Positions 1-11,339 of a DNA stretch of 64,000 nucleotides are shown in pieces. How positions within the stretch are numbered: the stretch's first letter is position 1; the number at the start of each line of letters is the position of its first letter. The notes under the pieces are model-generated. The model did no database searches, had not been told where the DNA came from, and was given only the letters and a program-made list of their open reading frames with translations. Origin of the DNA: Atopsyche davidsoni (Eukaryota > Arthropoda > Insecta > Trichoptera > Hydrobiosidae); NCBI GenBank assembly GCA_022113835.1, contig JAILWY010000025.1, forward strand, positions 8,572,501 through 8,636,500, read 5' to 3'. A program made the translations under genes and the position numbers.

Positions 1-415
1 TTTATTGTGGTCGGACAAGAAAATGGTCGGCGGGCGCACGGAAAATGATCGGCGGGCGCCATGGCGCCCGCGGGCACAGGGTTGGGGACTACCGCTGTAC
101 ATATTTATGTAAATAATGAGGATATTTATCCTCAAATTATATACATAGTAAATAAAACAATTAGCCATCAATGGCCACTGTTTTAGCAGTCACAAAAAGA
201 TGCAGTTCTAGACTAAAACAGATGTCACGAAATTCCAAAAACTTCTGTGACCGGTAAAAATGTCTCCCGCTCGTAGAAAGAGAATGCCGACAAGTCAAAC
301 AAACTGCTGATTCTGATAAATATACCGAAGAGATCAATAGCTCCTGAGTAAGACTAATGTGTAAGACTTTTCTATGACTACAAAAATGTTACACTGAAAA
401 ATAAATTCACCAAAT
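1..415. other. Intergenic or intronic, no gene seen
   Basis: Starts with a GC-rich patch containing a repeated word (GGTCGGCGGGCG around 26-59), then AT-rich sequence. No coding signal recognised. Confidence 0.4.
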
Positions 416-430
416 AAACGTAAGCGTTTT

Positions 431-759
431 ATTATTGGTTTTTTGTGAAGACCATCTCACAGGAAGTACGATTTTACCTATACAGGTAAATTGTATTCAC
501 TCAGTACTTTGTGTTAAAAGTCTAGTATTGCAAGTCACACAATATTTAATTAGGCATAATAAGAACATTGTTTCATTTATAGGATATGATTATTAAAAAT
601 TCTTGTCTAGTACTAGTGATTCGTTAGCATAGTTGGTAATGCACCTGCCATGTAAGCGAGGGGATGTGGGTTTGAATCCCGCACAAATCACGATGATATT
701 TTTCTAAGAGTTTCTTTAATCAATTTTCAATATTTGAAAAAATGTACTTAATCATTATT
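431..759 (+). repeat. tRNA-derived SINE-like element, copy 1, with 15-bp target-site duplication
   Basis: Flanked by a perfect 15-bp direct repeat, AAACGTAAGCGTTTT, at 416-430 and 760-774. It starts with a block (TTTTGTGAAGACC ... CCTATACAGGT) shared with the 39.4-kb copy. A tRNA-like segment at about 619-691 follows, with a good A box (TTAGCATAGTTGG) and B box (GGTTTGAATCC). A body TTTTCTAAGAGTTTCTTTAA ... TACTTAATCATTATT ends the element. The anticodon-loop position reads CATGTAA, as in tRNA-Thr(UGU), but lacks U33, so this is a derivative and not a working tRNA gene. Confidence 0.8.
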
Positions 760-1693
760 AAACGTAAGCGTTTTTCAATATTTATTCGCCGCGGCAAAAT
801 CTTTCAATATATTCGACGGTTATATTTTAGATAATTTAATGGCTGGAAAAGCGGGAAAGAGTTCCCTTTGAGGCGCAAAGAGCACACGCCGAGGATGGAA
901 ATAAGACGTGGAGTTTAGATCAAAGCCGCAAAGCCGGTATCGACATAAATACGCCGCCGAGCTCTGCTCTCTGATGGCAGCTCTCCGGGGCGGGGTGTCT
1001 TCTTGCCTACAATAAGTCTGACGAAGGTTTTGAAAGGCGGGAGAAAATAACAAAAAAGTAGTGGATCAAATAATCAATGAATAAAGATGGCAAAAAAAAT
1101 AATTATAATAGAATTTCTAGAGATACAAGGACGACCTTTAAATCTGAGCTCAGGTTGCAACCTCTCCTACTCCTGGCCTGCGGGGAGGCAGTGCGCGGCC
1201 TTCGAGCTGGCGAGCCCATAAATATGACATTCTATGGAGTTTTTTTTACAAAACCACGAAATATGACACAATCCATCTCGGTTGAGGGTAGCGGAGGCGG
1301 AGGCAGACGCGTGGAGGTGGCCCGGCACCACTCTCGCTCGCGAGGAGGATGGCGTTAATGACCATTTAACATAGAAATAATTTTGAAATACCAGATCAAG
1401 ATTAATTCTAAAGTCTTTGAGCACGATGCTGAAATAAATATAACCAATAAATAAAATTTAACGCTGAACGTAAACTATTATTCAAGCATATCGTACTGTT
1501 CAGGTGCGAAACTATCCCGAGACATCTGGACATCCCGAGGCGACTGACTCGGCAACTGTGCTGGATGCCAGCACAATGAGCGAGGGATTCCTCGAATGAA
1601 AGAAACGGCACCTGCACACGTCTGCGAGTAGGGACAGGCGCGAGGGAGCGCTCGGAGCCAACGAAGCTAGCATCGCACAGATCACACATATAC

Positions 1694-2617
1694 CTTTACC
1701 GGTGAGGAAGCCAGCCAGAGTTGAAAGAGTTCCGAGGTCACCGAGGTTCTCTTGGAGCCAGAGCCGACTGCGGGCTGTTCGGAGAGGGCGTGCACCCTCC
1801 TCAGCACGTCGGGAGGCGCCTTCTCCCGCAGCCACTTCTCCAGCAGCTCGGGGCGGCCGCACAGAGTCCTGGCCAGCGCGTCCACGTCCTCGTCGGACAC
1901 GTCGGGCGCGGCGCCGGCCCCCTCCGCGGGGCTGGTGGAGAGCAGCCGCGGCGGGCTCGCGCGGTTGTTGCTGTGGGCCGAGCCGGAGAAACTGCGCCGC
2001 TCCGTGTTATTGTTCGGAGACACCTCCCGGGACTGCGGGTACTTCAGGGGCGACATGTTCAGCAGCAGCGCGCTCCTGCTGCCGGGTGGCAGGAGCTCTC
2101 TGGGGACGGAGGACCCGGTCAGGACGTTCTTTTCATTTTTCCTGCACTGCTCGTCGCTCTGTGATGCGTTGTCCGTCGGCTGCACTACTCCGCTGCAGAC
2201 GCTCCGGTTCAGCCTCAGGGCGTTGTTGGAGTTCATCACGTCCTTGAGCGACACGTTCGTGGTGGCGTTGAGCAGGTTGTTCGACCTCTCCTCCATCTTG
2301 GCCCGGGCGTGGTCGATCAGGGTGGCCCCGCTCATCGCGTCGTCGCTCATCTTAGTCGAGTAATCGGAATCGTTGGATATCTTCTTGTCGAGAGGTTTCT
2401 TCTCTTGCCAGGCGGACTCCGAGAAATCCGAGGGCAACTCGTACACCAGACGCAGCAGGTCGTCGGAGGTCCTCTTCGAGTTCCTGAGGTCCTGCAGTCT
2501 CGGAGACGTCTCCGTCCCGTTGACCTCTGGATCCGACGACGGGTTGGACTTCCGGTGACCTTGGTTGTCGTTGTTCCTCCCTCCATCGCGATTATCCACA
2601 TCCGGGACGACGCTCAT
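1694..2617 (-). CDS. Partial gene: large 5' coding exon, possible cyclic-nucleotide phosphodiesterase (PDE5/6/11-like) N-terminus
   Basis: A single open exon of about 330 codons on the minus strand. A polypyrimidine acceptor (GCTTTTCCAG) puts the exon start at 2686, and a donor (AAG followed by GTATAT) puts its end at 1694. The chosen ATG at 2617-2615 has a strong context (ATCACCATG); the exon is open upstream of it, which I take as 5'UTR. The product is a low-complexity, Ser/Asn/Arg-rich stretch ending in a more structured segment (GRPELLEKWLREKAPPDV, then KRTSVTSELFQLWLASSPVK). That ending recalls the short conserved helix before the first GAF domain of PDE5/6/11-type phosphodiesterases, but this is from memory and weak. 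GAF and catalytic exons would lie to the left, outside the window. Reality of the exon is fairly sure; the family call is not. Confidence 0.45.
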
Positions 2618-2686
2618 GGTGATAAATTTAGCTAACTCCCTGGCTGAGCGCCATCCTGCGTGGCTTCCCGCATGGTTGACAGCTGT
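2618..2686 (-). other. Probable 5'UTR part of the same exon
   Basis: Between the splice acceptor at 2687-2689 (minus strand CAG preceded by a T-rich tract) and the ATG at 2617. Further non-coding 5' exons must lie to the right. The CpG-rich block at 11.3-12.85 kb is one candidate, by inference only. Confidence 0.35.
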
Positions 2687-2785
2687 CTGGAAAAGCAAAA
2701 AAATGTGTTTTAAAATTTAAAACAAACAAAATTACTTTTATAAAATAAAAAATGCATAGTAAAAACGACGATCAAAATAATTTAC

Positions 2786-2788
<3 letters not shown>

Positions 2789-2866
<78 letters not shown>
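2789..2866. repeat. (TA)n microsatellite
   Basis: About 78 bp of almost pure TA dinucleotide. Confidence 0.97.
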
Positions 2867-2870
<4 letters not shown>

Positions 2871-3051
2871 TGTATATATGTCTTGTATATAAATACATAC
2901 AGACATATAAACTTCGCGGTGTTTAAAGCCTTGGTAAAGTTTGTATCATGTAATGGAGCAGGAGAGCACACCTGTAGCACATGTTGCCGTTAAAATATTT
3001 AACGGTGTCGTTAAAGTAGATCTAACGCTCTAGCACGAATTTGCAATGTGA

Positions 3052-3107
3052 CAGCACGCAGGCACGCAGGCACGCAGGCACGCGGGCACGCAGGCACGCA
3101 GGCACGC
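3052..3107. repeat. Minisatellite, 8-bp unit GGCACGCA
   Basis: About seven tandem copies with one A-to-G variant. The open frames across it are repeat artefacts. Confidence 0.9.
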
Positions 3108-4098
3108 CCAGCCCGACATGAGTGCCCTTGCGTGACATCTGTAAGCATTGAGGGAACACGCGCCTCTGCCGTCTGCCAGCCCTTTGCTTGTACTCGGTCG
3201 CGGCGGCACCGACGAAGCCTCGATTTATCAGCGAAATCTCACAAAAACTCCCGATATTCGCTACACACGGGACAACTTGTTGATCAACAATGCGATTTAT
3301 AGCATTGTGTGTGGGGCGCTATATCAAGCCGAACTATTTGCCCTCACAGCAAATAGCAGCGCGAGATGAGATGAGGCTCTTGTGAGAAAATCAGTCTCGG
3401 TATTTGATTTTAACTCTCTTCAAAACCACCCCCAAACAACTGTTGCCGACGCAATAACAATGCTTTTGCAACTGGTCTAAAATATTTATGAAAACTGTTT
3501 TTTGATTTATATAGGAACATGTCTAACATGAACATGTCTAACATGAACATGGTGGTTAGGTTATTGAAAATTGCAGTAAAGATGAAACGACCCGCGTGTT
3601 AGAGACAGAAACTAGAAATTTATGCATGGGTCATTATTATAGTTGTTTGGTGATTAATGTTTAGAAACTTCAGTTTCCGCACCATGCTCCTCGTGAAATG
3701 TGTAATTTGCCATTCCGCGTGTCATGATAAGCCTTACACTGCATGCGGTGAATGCATAACTTTTGATTGATGTGGGTTTCGTAGAGTTTACCTTAAGCTG
3801 TACAATTATTTGAAAAAGGAATAGGTACAGTTAAACGATATTATTATCGATAAATAAAATATAAAGCATTTCAAAATACAAGAAAATGCGGTGGTAACTA
3901 CATTTTATCTATACAGTCACCATTTTTAAGTGACATCGTGGGTTTCAAAGTAGCATGTATAAAATATATGGTATACTCATTTGTATGATATAACACGCGC
4001 TATGCATTATAAAGAGCTCTGCAAGAAGGTCATGAATCCAAAGATGGTCTCGGCACGAAGGCTCTTCCGAAAGGAGACAATCTATTACCATGCATATA

Positions 4099-4210
<112 letters not shown>

Positions 4211-4637
4211 TTACAGTAAAGAAGTGAATTGCGACCCCGCGGATGCCGCCAAGGCCTTCTTGCCATTTTAGTTTTGTTGTAAATTTTTTAAATCAATATG
4301 TGTTTATACAACGGGTTACTCATAAAAAACAAGAATATACAGCAGTAAAGTTTTTTGTTTTTATTTGTCTTTTAAAGATTTGAGTAAAAAGTTAATTCCC
4401 GCTTTACGCCTCCCTCCCGGATCGCCGCCCGCCGCTGGCCTTCCGCATTGTTTATTCACGGTCAGTAATGGAGGGAAGAAGTCCTCTGGGAGACACTCAG
4501 AGCAGGTGAGAATAGCGGGATCTCTGAATAATGACCGAAACCAACAGGTTAATGGACAAGCCGGTCTAATTACCTCTGTTTTATCCACCTGGGTGCATTT
4601 TTATATTTCCATCCAACATATCAGCTCAACGGTATAC

Positions 4638-4854
4638 GAAATTCAATATTTTTGACAGAGAGTACTTGGTGGAATTCCATTGTAATATTTTTGAATAAAA
4701 TACTTGAGTGATTTTCCACATTTTTGTTTTTATTAGTGACCGGTTTCGCCAACCTTTCACGTTGGCATTATAAACAGAATGTTTGATGGCGAAACCGGTC
4801 ACTAATAAAAACAAAAATGTGGAAAATCACTCAAGTATTTTATTCAAAAATATT
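4638..4854. mobile_element. Foldback element, copy A, 12-bp target-site duplication
   Basis: The insert lies between two perfect copies of TCAACGGTATAC (4626-4637 and 4855-4866). The left part is a roughly 45-bp extension beginning GAAATTCAATATTTTTGACA, then an arm AATATTTTTGAATAAAATAC ... GACCGGTTTCGCCAACC. The right part is the inverse of that arm, ending CAAAAATATT, without the extension. The arms are nearly identical, so the single strand would fold into a long hairpin. No coding capacity. Confidence 0.85.
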
Positions 4855-5116
4855 TCAACGGTATACAGTATCTTTAAAACCCGAAGTAGAAATTAATGTA
4901 TCGGATCACAGGAGAGTGAGGTAAATCTACCACGCCGAGAACTACTTCCGGTCACTTGTTTAATATGGTGGTTTGATAATGCCTCAGTAGACAAAAGCGG
5001 TGTAGTAGTAGTAACGACTGGATACCCGGCCGAGCAGTTTGAAATGTCAGGTGATGGATGGAGCTGACGCGGGTCGGTCGCGCGAAGAGTCGCCGGCGGT
5101 GCGAGGAGACCCGAGG

Positions 5117-5168
5117 AGCGAGCCTGGAGCGAGCCTGGAGCGAGCCTGGAGCGAGCCTGGAGCGAGCC
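5117..5168. repeat. Minisatellite, 11-bp unit GAGCGAGCCTG
   Basis: Four to five near-perfect tandem copies in a local GC-rich patch. Confidence 0.9.
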
Positions 5169-5377
5169 CAGAGGCAACGAGTGGCTAACATGAGAACGAG
5201 CAGTTTTTCTTCGGAGTCGAGCGACGTAAATCGCGCATCGGCGGTTTCGAGTAAGAAATAAATATAAATTTATAATTGTAAGAAATAAATTTTTATTTGA
5301 AATAATAATTTTTTTCTGATATTTTCAGTTTGTAAATCGGTGTGAAAATGGCTTTACATTATTTTTGTCTTATACTA

Positions 5378-6658
5378 TACGGTGTGTGCATTAATTTTTT
5401 TGAATTTTTTCGTGAAATTGGAGCTTTATTATAAAAAATTGGTACAATATATTCTATTCAAAGTATTGTCCATCGCTAGCCACTATTTTTCCCCATCTTC
5501 GGGCAAATTATGGATTCCATCCCAAAAGAACTGTTCGTCTTTTGAGGCCAAGAAAGAATCAAGCCAGTTTTTGATACCCTGTTCAGAAGTGAAGCGTATT
5601 CCAGAAAGGGCATTCTGCATCGATTGAAGCAAGTGGTAGTCGGAAGGAGCAAGGTCTGGGCTATAAGGAGGGTGAGGCAGAACTTCCCATCCACTGTTTT
5701 CCAAATAGGTTTTAACCGATTTAGCAACATGTGGCCGAGCATCGTCATGATGGAAAGTTACAGACTCGTGCCTGGTCGCATATTCTGGCCGTTTTTCTGC
5801 CAATGCTCGCTTTAAACGCATCAATTGTTGTCTGTAGAGCTCGCTTGTGGTAGTTTGGCCTGGTTTCAGCAGCTCATAGTGGATAACACTCTTTTGATCC
5901 CACCAACTACACAGCATTACCTTGGCGCCATGAAAGTTTGGCCTGGCAGTCGATGTTGATGCTTGCCGGGCTTACCCCATGATTTTTTACGCTTCAGGTT
6001 GTCGTAGTGTATCCATTTTTTATCACCAGTGATGGTACGATGCAAAAATGACTTCTTTTGTGGCGTTCAAGCAGCATTTCCGAAATGCAAAATAGCCTTT
6101 CGACGTCTATCGGCTTTAATTCATGTGGCACCCAATTTCCTTGCTTTTGAATCCTTCCTAATGCTTTTAAGTGTCTTGAAATTGTTGCTCGATCAACTCC
6201 CAATGATTCTGCGAGTTCTGATTGCGTTTAACACTAGTCTTTATCGAGCAATGCCTCTAATTCTTCATCTTTTCTTCAATTTTCTTGGTTGGCCTTGACG
6301 TTCTTTGTCATCCACATCGAAATCACCATTGTTAAAGCGTCGAAACCAGTTCTCACACGTTTTTTGCGATGGAGCATGTTCACCATAAACTTCACACAGC
6401 AATCGGTGACTTTCAGCTGGTTTTTCTCTTCCAATTGAAACAGAAAAGTAAAGCTTCCCGCAAATTGCGTTTTGTTGGTACAAAAGTTGACATGTTGAGA
6501 GCTCAAAAAAAAATGTTGTATACACTTCAGCGATATGACATATATTGAAAACAAAAGCGCTACAATGACGCTCCACAATGAAATGTTAAAGTATAGCCTG
6601 ATGCGATTCAATACTTGTATCTCTTAGAAAATCCGAAAAAATTAATGCACACACCGTA
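5378..6658 (-). mobile_element. Mariner (Tc1/mariner) transposon, 1.28 kb, degenerate
   Basis: Inverted termini TACGGTGTGTGCATTAATTT at 5378 and its inverse ending at 6658 are each flanked by TA, the mariner target duplication. Length is typical of a complete mariner. The minus strand encodes a transposase broken across frames. This is a fossil copy whose ends are still well kept. Confidence 0.93.
5483..6576 (-). pseudogene. Mariner transposase pseudogene
   Basis: Read on the minus strand, it runs from an N-terminal helix-turn-helix region (ESHRLLCEVYGEHAPSQKTC, 6265-6480), through a second HTH (GVDRATISRHLKALG, then WVPHELKP, 5994-6203), to the catalytic part. The three acidic residues of the DD34D triad can be placed at TGDKKWIHYDN (about 6010-6045), HHDDARPHVA and YSPDLAPSDYH (5483-5917 segment). 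These pieces lie in different frames, so at least two to three frameshifts have killed the gene. The usual C-terminal end is nearly complete. Confidence 0.92.
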
Positions 6659-7053
6659 TATAATTAGTCGTAATGTGCGTCATAGCATTTGTTGTGTATT
6701 TACCGAGTAGTTGTTGCATACGTTCGGGACTGAAAAAAGTGAGCAAAAAAAAGGTCGTCTGTTCGGGAGTGAGGCTGCGGTCGGCCATCGATTGACTGTC
6801 TTGTTCACAATTTGCATACGAGAAGGAATCTCATTAATTTCATTAATAACTCAGAGAGGCTCTTCTCTCCGCCAACACCGAGTGCTCCCGACTTCCTTTT
6901 ATTTGAGTTAGAATTCGGTTTTTTCGGGAAGCTTCGGTTTGTGAGCTCCGGTTTCCGGCCTCCGGGCTGGACGCGGAAGAACGCAGAGTAGACTATCCGA
7001 ACTCAAGTTTGAGATTGAATAGATATGGGAATATGAAAATATCATGATACAGT

Positions 7054-7503
7054 TCACAAAATACGTTCTCTCATAAGGTCGCAGAGGGTCACTAGGTTTT
7101 TACTTAACGAGCTCAACTCGATATAATATTCCCAGGCAATCCGCTCTGCGCGAGGAGAGGAGAGGGCGGGCAGCCGCGAAGCGAAGATGCGGAGACAGGA
7201 GTGCCTTTTTTCAAATAGTCTTTGAATATCATCACCGACCGACGATTGATCGAAAATATCTCTCGCGCGAGGCGGCAGGCAAAAGCGCCCGAAGTCGGGG
7301 ACGCCGGGGAACATCGTCGCGTTCAGAACTCCTCGTTTCCAGCATTTCGGAGACGCGGACCATTTCCCGAGGAGTTTCATTGATAACCCAGATAACCCTG
7401 TTGACTCGCGCGGCGATAGCGCAGATCCGCGGGAGGCGATAGCCGGCGCGACGAGAGCTCGCCGCTGACGAGTCGATGGCGGAAAACTATGGAATTCTCT
7501 CAC
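7054..7503 (-). other. Unassigned 149-codon open frame in a GC-rich patch
   Basis: An open frame with no recognisable domain, no signal peptide and basic, Ser/Arg-rich composition. It sits in a short GC-rich island where stops are rare by chance, so I do not call it a gene; it may be part of an untranslated first exon or nothing. Confidence 0.15.
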
Positions 7504-7760
7504 TTATTTCAAATAGCAGATTTTAATGTAACAAAATCTCAAGTATTAATAGATTCTTCTTTGTTTGGTGTTTCAGCGTTGAAAGACTGAAGCTCCGGTT
7601 CAGGGCCCGTCTTCGGGAGTTGAAGAAAAATCATCCAAAAACCTAATATTATTTTATCAACAAACCTTAGAACGCATTCAACAATTTTTTTATTAGAATT
7701 GTCACTCGGTTTGTTATTTCTTTTTTGGCCTGAACTAAACGGGGGGTCAACTCCCGAAAA

Positions 7761-7838
7761 GTCACCCCCCGAGGAGTCACCCCCCGAGGAGTCACCCCCC
7801 GAGGAGTCACCCCCCGAGGAGTCACCCCCCCGAGGAGT
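7761..7838. repeat. Minisatellite, 15-bp unit GAGGAGTCACCCCCC
   Basis: Five tandem copies, C-run length varying by one. Confidence 0.93.
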
Positions 7839-9044
7839 CGCCCGCTTTTTTTATACAAAAACCGCACGGTCGAGCAAAAGTATCACCACACTTTTTTATT
7901 TACAGAACATTTTAAAAATGCAACAAAATAGTTGACCGTAGAGAATAAGATAAATGTAATAACAAAACGGTACAATAAAAAATTGAGTTTTAAAAATTAA
8001 ACTTAATATCTAATTATGTTAATGTTATCTTTATGTATCCAAGTATATTTATCGTTTGTTATATATGCTAGTACCTATTCTTTATCTCATATCAAAGTAT
8101 GGAGATAAAAAATATTATCTCAAAGATTTTGTAAGATACAACTGAACAATATTTTCAAAAACTATGTTAGTGTTTGTCAGAGGGGAAACGATTGCGCGCA
8201 TAATTAAACTATATTTTATAATACAGTTACAAAATAAATAGTAATCCTTTGTATTTTACAGGCGGTGCTTCGTCTTGTTGTCGTTATCTTCGAGCAGAAA
8301 ATTTTCTATCCTCCTGAAATTACAAAACATTTCTGTAGTCAACCTCACTGACAGCATCGTGGAGATGGGAACGATCCTGCAGTACAGGAAAGTGGCGATG
8401 GACGAACATTGCATATCGCCCCGATAGCGTGCTCGGATTTTATCGGAGAACACATTTCCTGAGTGTGCTGCTGATTAGTCAATTATTATTGACAAGTGAT
8501 TTGGTAAACATATTTCTTGTAAACATATATCCACTGTTAACTAGAAATTGTATATAATTATTATATATTCATTGCACTCTAGCTATTGAACTCACGAGTT
8601 CCCAACACAAACACCGCTTATTTTCGACCGCTCGTGATTCCGTCGCCAGCAAGCTCACTCGCCATAATGATAAGGGAGAAAAAATAAAACACTTTATTTT
8701 TTAGCTTCTAAAATGTTTCAATGCTTAAGAGAAGGGAAACCGCTTGAGAAAATACTCATCTGATGCCGGTTTTCTGTGATTTCTCTGGATTCAACAAGGC
8801 GAATAGACGCGTCGAGGTGGACCTCCTATCCTCACAGAATTAAATACAGACTCAGATTATCTGACCTCGTATGTCTTCCGCTCGGTGAGTAACAAAACAT
8901 CGTCTTTAAAAAAAAATGCCGTATGAGTACTTGATCGCAATGAATAGTGTAAGTTTTAAAAAGGTTAATATAAAAGGTTTGTTCGTTGAACCTAATATAT
9001 AGTAAAGGTTTTTAATATTAGTTTTTTGCTTCCCGAAACGTGAA

Positions 9045-9110
9045 TGAAATACAATGGCGCGGCCGCATCTGTGCCTCTGGGCAGGGCGGGTTCGAGTCCC
9101 ACCAGTGTCG
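9045..9110 (+). repeat. tRNA-like SINE fragment (B box only)
   Basis: GGGTTCGAGTCCCACC at about 9088 is a perfect B box within a T-arm-like hairpin, followed by CAGTGTCGCA. No convincing A box or full cloverleaf, so it is read as a SINE relic. Confidence 0.45.
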
Positions 9111-10645
9111 CAAACAATTTACAAGGATTTTTCTCATCGTTTTGTGTGTATTAAATATTGTATAAGCGATTGAGGTGTGCGAGAGGAAAATGCAGTTTCA
9201 TTAAAAATATGTAATAAAAATATTTCAGTACTAAGTCTTTCAGTCGAGGTTATGTTAAGAGGACTTGAGAAATGGCTCCGAATGTGATGATGATTTTCTT
9301 TCGTTGATATGTGTATTCCTTGTCTGTGCAAGAACCGTCACAATGCGCCGGGGGCGGGTGACAATTAAAGTTTTCCATTGCCATGGCGACGCTCCCACCA
9401 AAAATGTGACAACCGCCATAGCCGAAATGAGCTGCCGGACTAAGTTGAGTCTCTCCTAGAATAAGTATTTTTAACGTTTTTACGTTAAAAAAAAATACTT
9501 CTCATTCTTTAAAACAGAATCTTTCGTATAAATTGCATGTTATTTATTTATTTAGAAAGTATTCTTCAAACGCTTCATGGCATTTTTATCGTTGATGTTT
9601 TAGAAGTTGAATGGTGAATGAGCCATATCAAGGGATGTCCCGCAGTGGCCGGTGGGCATTCGTGTAGATTGTATAATTTACTTTTAATGATTATTTTTTT
9701 ACTTCTGTATAGAAGTTAATTCAATTGGGGTAGAGCGAAGTAAATAAACACGGTTTTCGACATCGACGCCAATTACCTTTTGTATATTTATAAGAGTAAC
9801 GAACTGAGATAGGCTATAAATCGACGTGACATTAGACATTGACATTAAATGTATCCACGACAGCTAAAAGCCGAGAGATAAAAGTTGGTTAGATATACAA
9901 CTGGACATTAAAAATTTTAGTGCAGTTTAAGTAAAATCCAGTCATTAGCCAAAAAATGGACTGTTAAGAAAATGAAGTTCGAATTATTTTTGCATTTCAT
10001 GAGTGAACTGTTAGCCTGAACACTGTCTTCACAGGAATTATCAAAAGAAATAACGAATTCGGATATATCCAATCATCCATAAAGGTCAGAGACCTCGTGA
10101 GCTTCGACCTCCGCGGGAGAGCCGCCGGGAGGAGACCTGCTCGCGGGGGGACGCAGCTTCCGCCCTGATTACACCCCACAAAGAGCGGGGTTTTAAATAA
10201 CTTCAGAATAATGTCCAGCCACCCCGTTCTACTTTCGGTGTATTAAAAATCGATAAAATTAACGGTGTACCGACCGAAGATTAGTTTTCACAAAAAAACA
10301 AAAAGATCTCCGACGAAGAGGCCGAGAGCTTGTCTCTCGAGGGATCAATATATTGAATACGTTTCAATACCTTGACAATTTTTTAAGACGAGAAAACCAA
10401 AAAGAATATCCATAATAACTCTTATCAATAACACTCGTTACTCTCGGTTTGTACTAATAATATGTCGAGGAAAAGCGGGATGTATTGTGAGGCGTAACAA
10501 CCCAACCGGTGGTTGTAACCTGAATGGGAAATCCTAATTTCAATAAAATTTATTTTTTAATTTTTTTATTACGAATCGTAATATTTTCATTTTTGTAATC
10601 AAATTTAACAAAATAAAAAAAATGTACAGAAACAACGCGTCGCTG

Positions 10646-11000
10646 GGCCTCGGGGCGGGCCTCGGGGCGGGCCTCGGGGCGGGCCTCGGGGCGGGCCTCG
10701 GGGCGGGCCTCGGGGCGGGCCTCGGGGCGGGCCTCGGGGCGGGCCTCGGGGCGGGCCTCGGGGCGGGCCTCGGGGCGGGCCTCGGGGCGGGCCTCGGGGC
10801 GGGCCTCGGGGCGGGCCTCGGGGCGGGCCTCGGGGCGGGCCTCGGGGCGGGCCTCGGGGCGGGCCTCGGGGCGGGCCTCGGGGCGGGCCTCGGGGCGGGC
10901 CTCGGGGCGGGCCTCGGGGCGGGCCTCGGGGCGGGCTTCGGGGCGGGCCTCGGGGCGGGCCTCGGGGCGGGCCTCGGGGCGGGCCTCGGGGAGGGCCTCG
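10646..11000. repeat. Minisatellite, 12-bp unit GGGCCTCGGGGC, about 29 copies
   Basis: A strikingly homogeneous array with only one C-to-T variant near 10937 and a few changes in the last unit. Because 12 is a multiple of 3 it reads as endless Gly-Leu-Gly-Ala on one strand and Ala-Pro-Arg-Pro on the other; these are not proteins. Confidence 0.97.
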
Positions 11001-11339
11001 CGGGCGGGGATCTCTTGCAGAATGTCACTGAAAGAACCGAGAAATTCGGAGCGAAATTTCCCGATGTGATTTTCCTACCTCTGATTTTTTTATATAAAAA
11101 ACCTTAACGTTTGATATTTCTGCGGATTTCAATTTTAACTATTTGAATCCAAGTTTTGCAGTATTGGCAAAAGGGTGTGTGTTTATTTTGAGATAATGTA
11201 AGATTTGGCGGTCCGAAAACAAGTCTCGACAATTTTGAATAATTTTTTGACCATTTCCAGTAAATATATTTTCGGAATAATTATTCACCCACGAAACGGT
11301 ACTATCGAATATTAAACAATAATTCGCTATTATCGGTTC

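Noticed and set aside
619..691. Functional tRNA-Thr gene
   Set aside because: Good A and B boxes, but U33 is missing, pairing is imperfect, and the segment sits in a repeated element with target duplications.
10540..11107. 161-162-residue frames of Gly-Leu-Gly-Ala or Ala-Pro-Arg-Pro repeats
   Set aside because: They are readings of a 12-bp minisatellite on both strands; no start context, splice context or unique sequence supports a protein.
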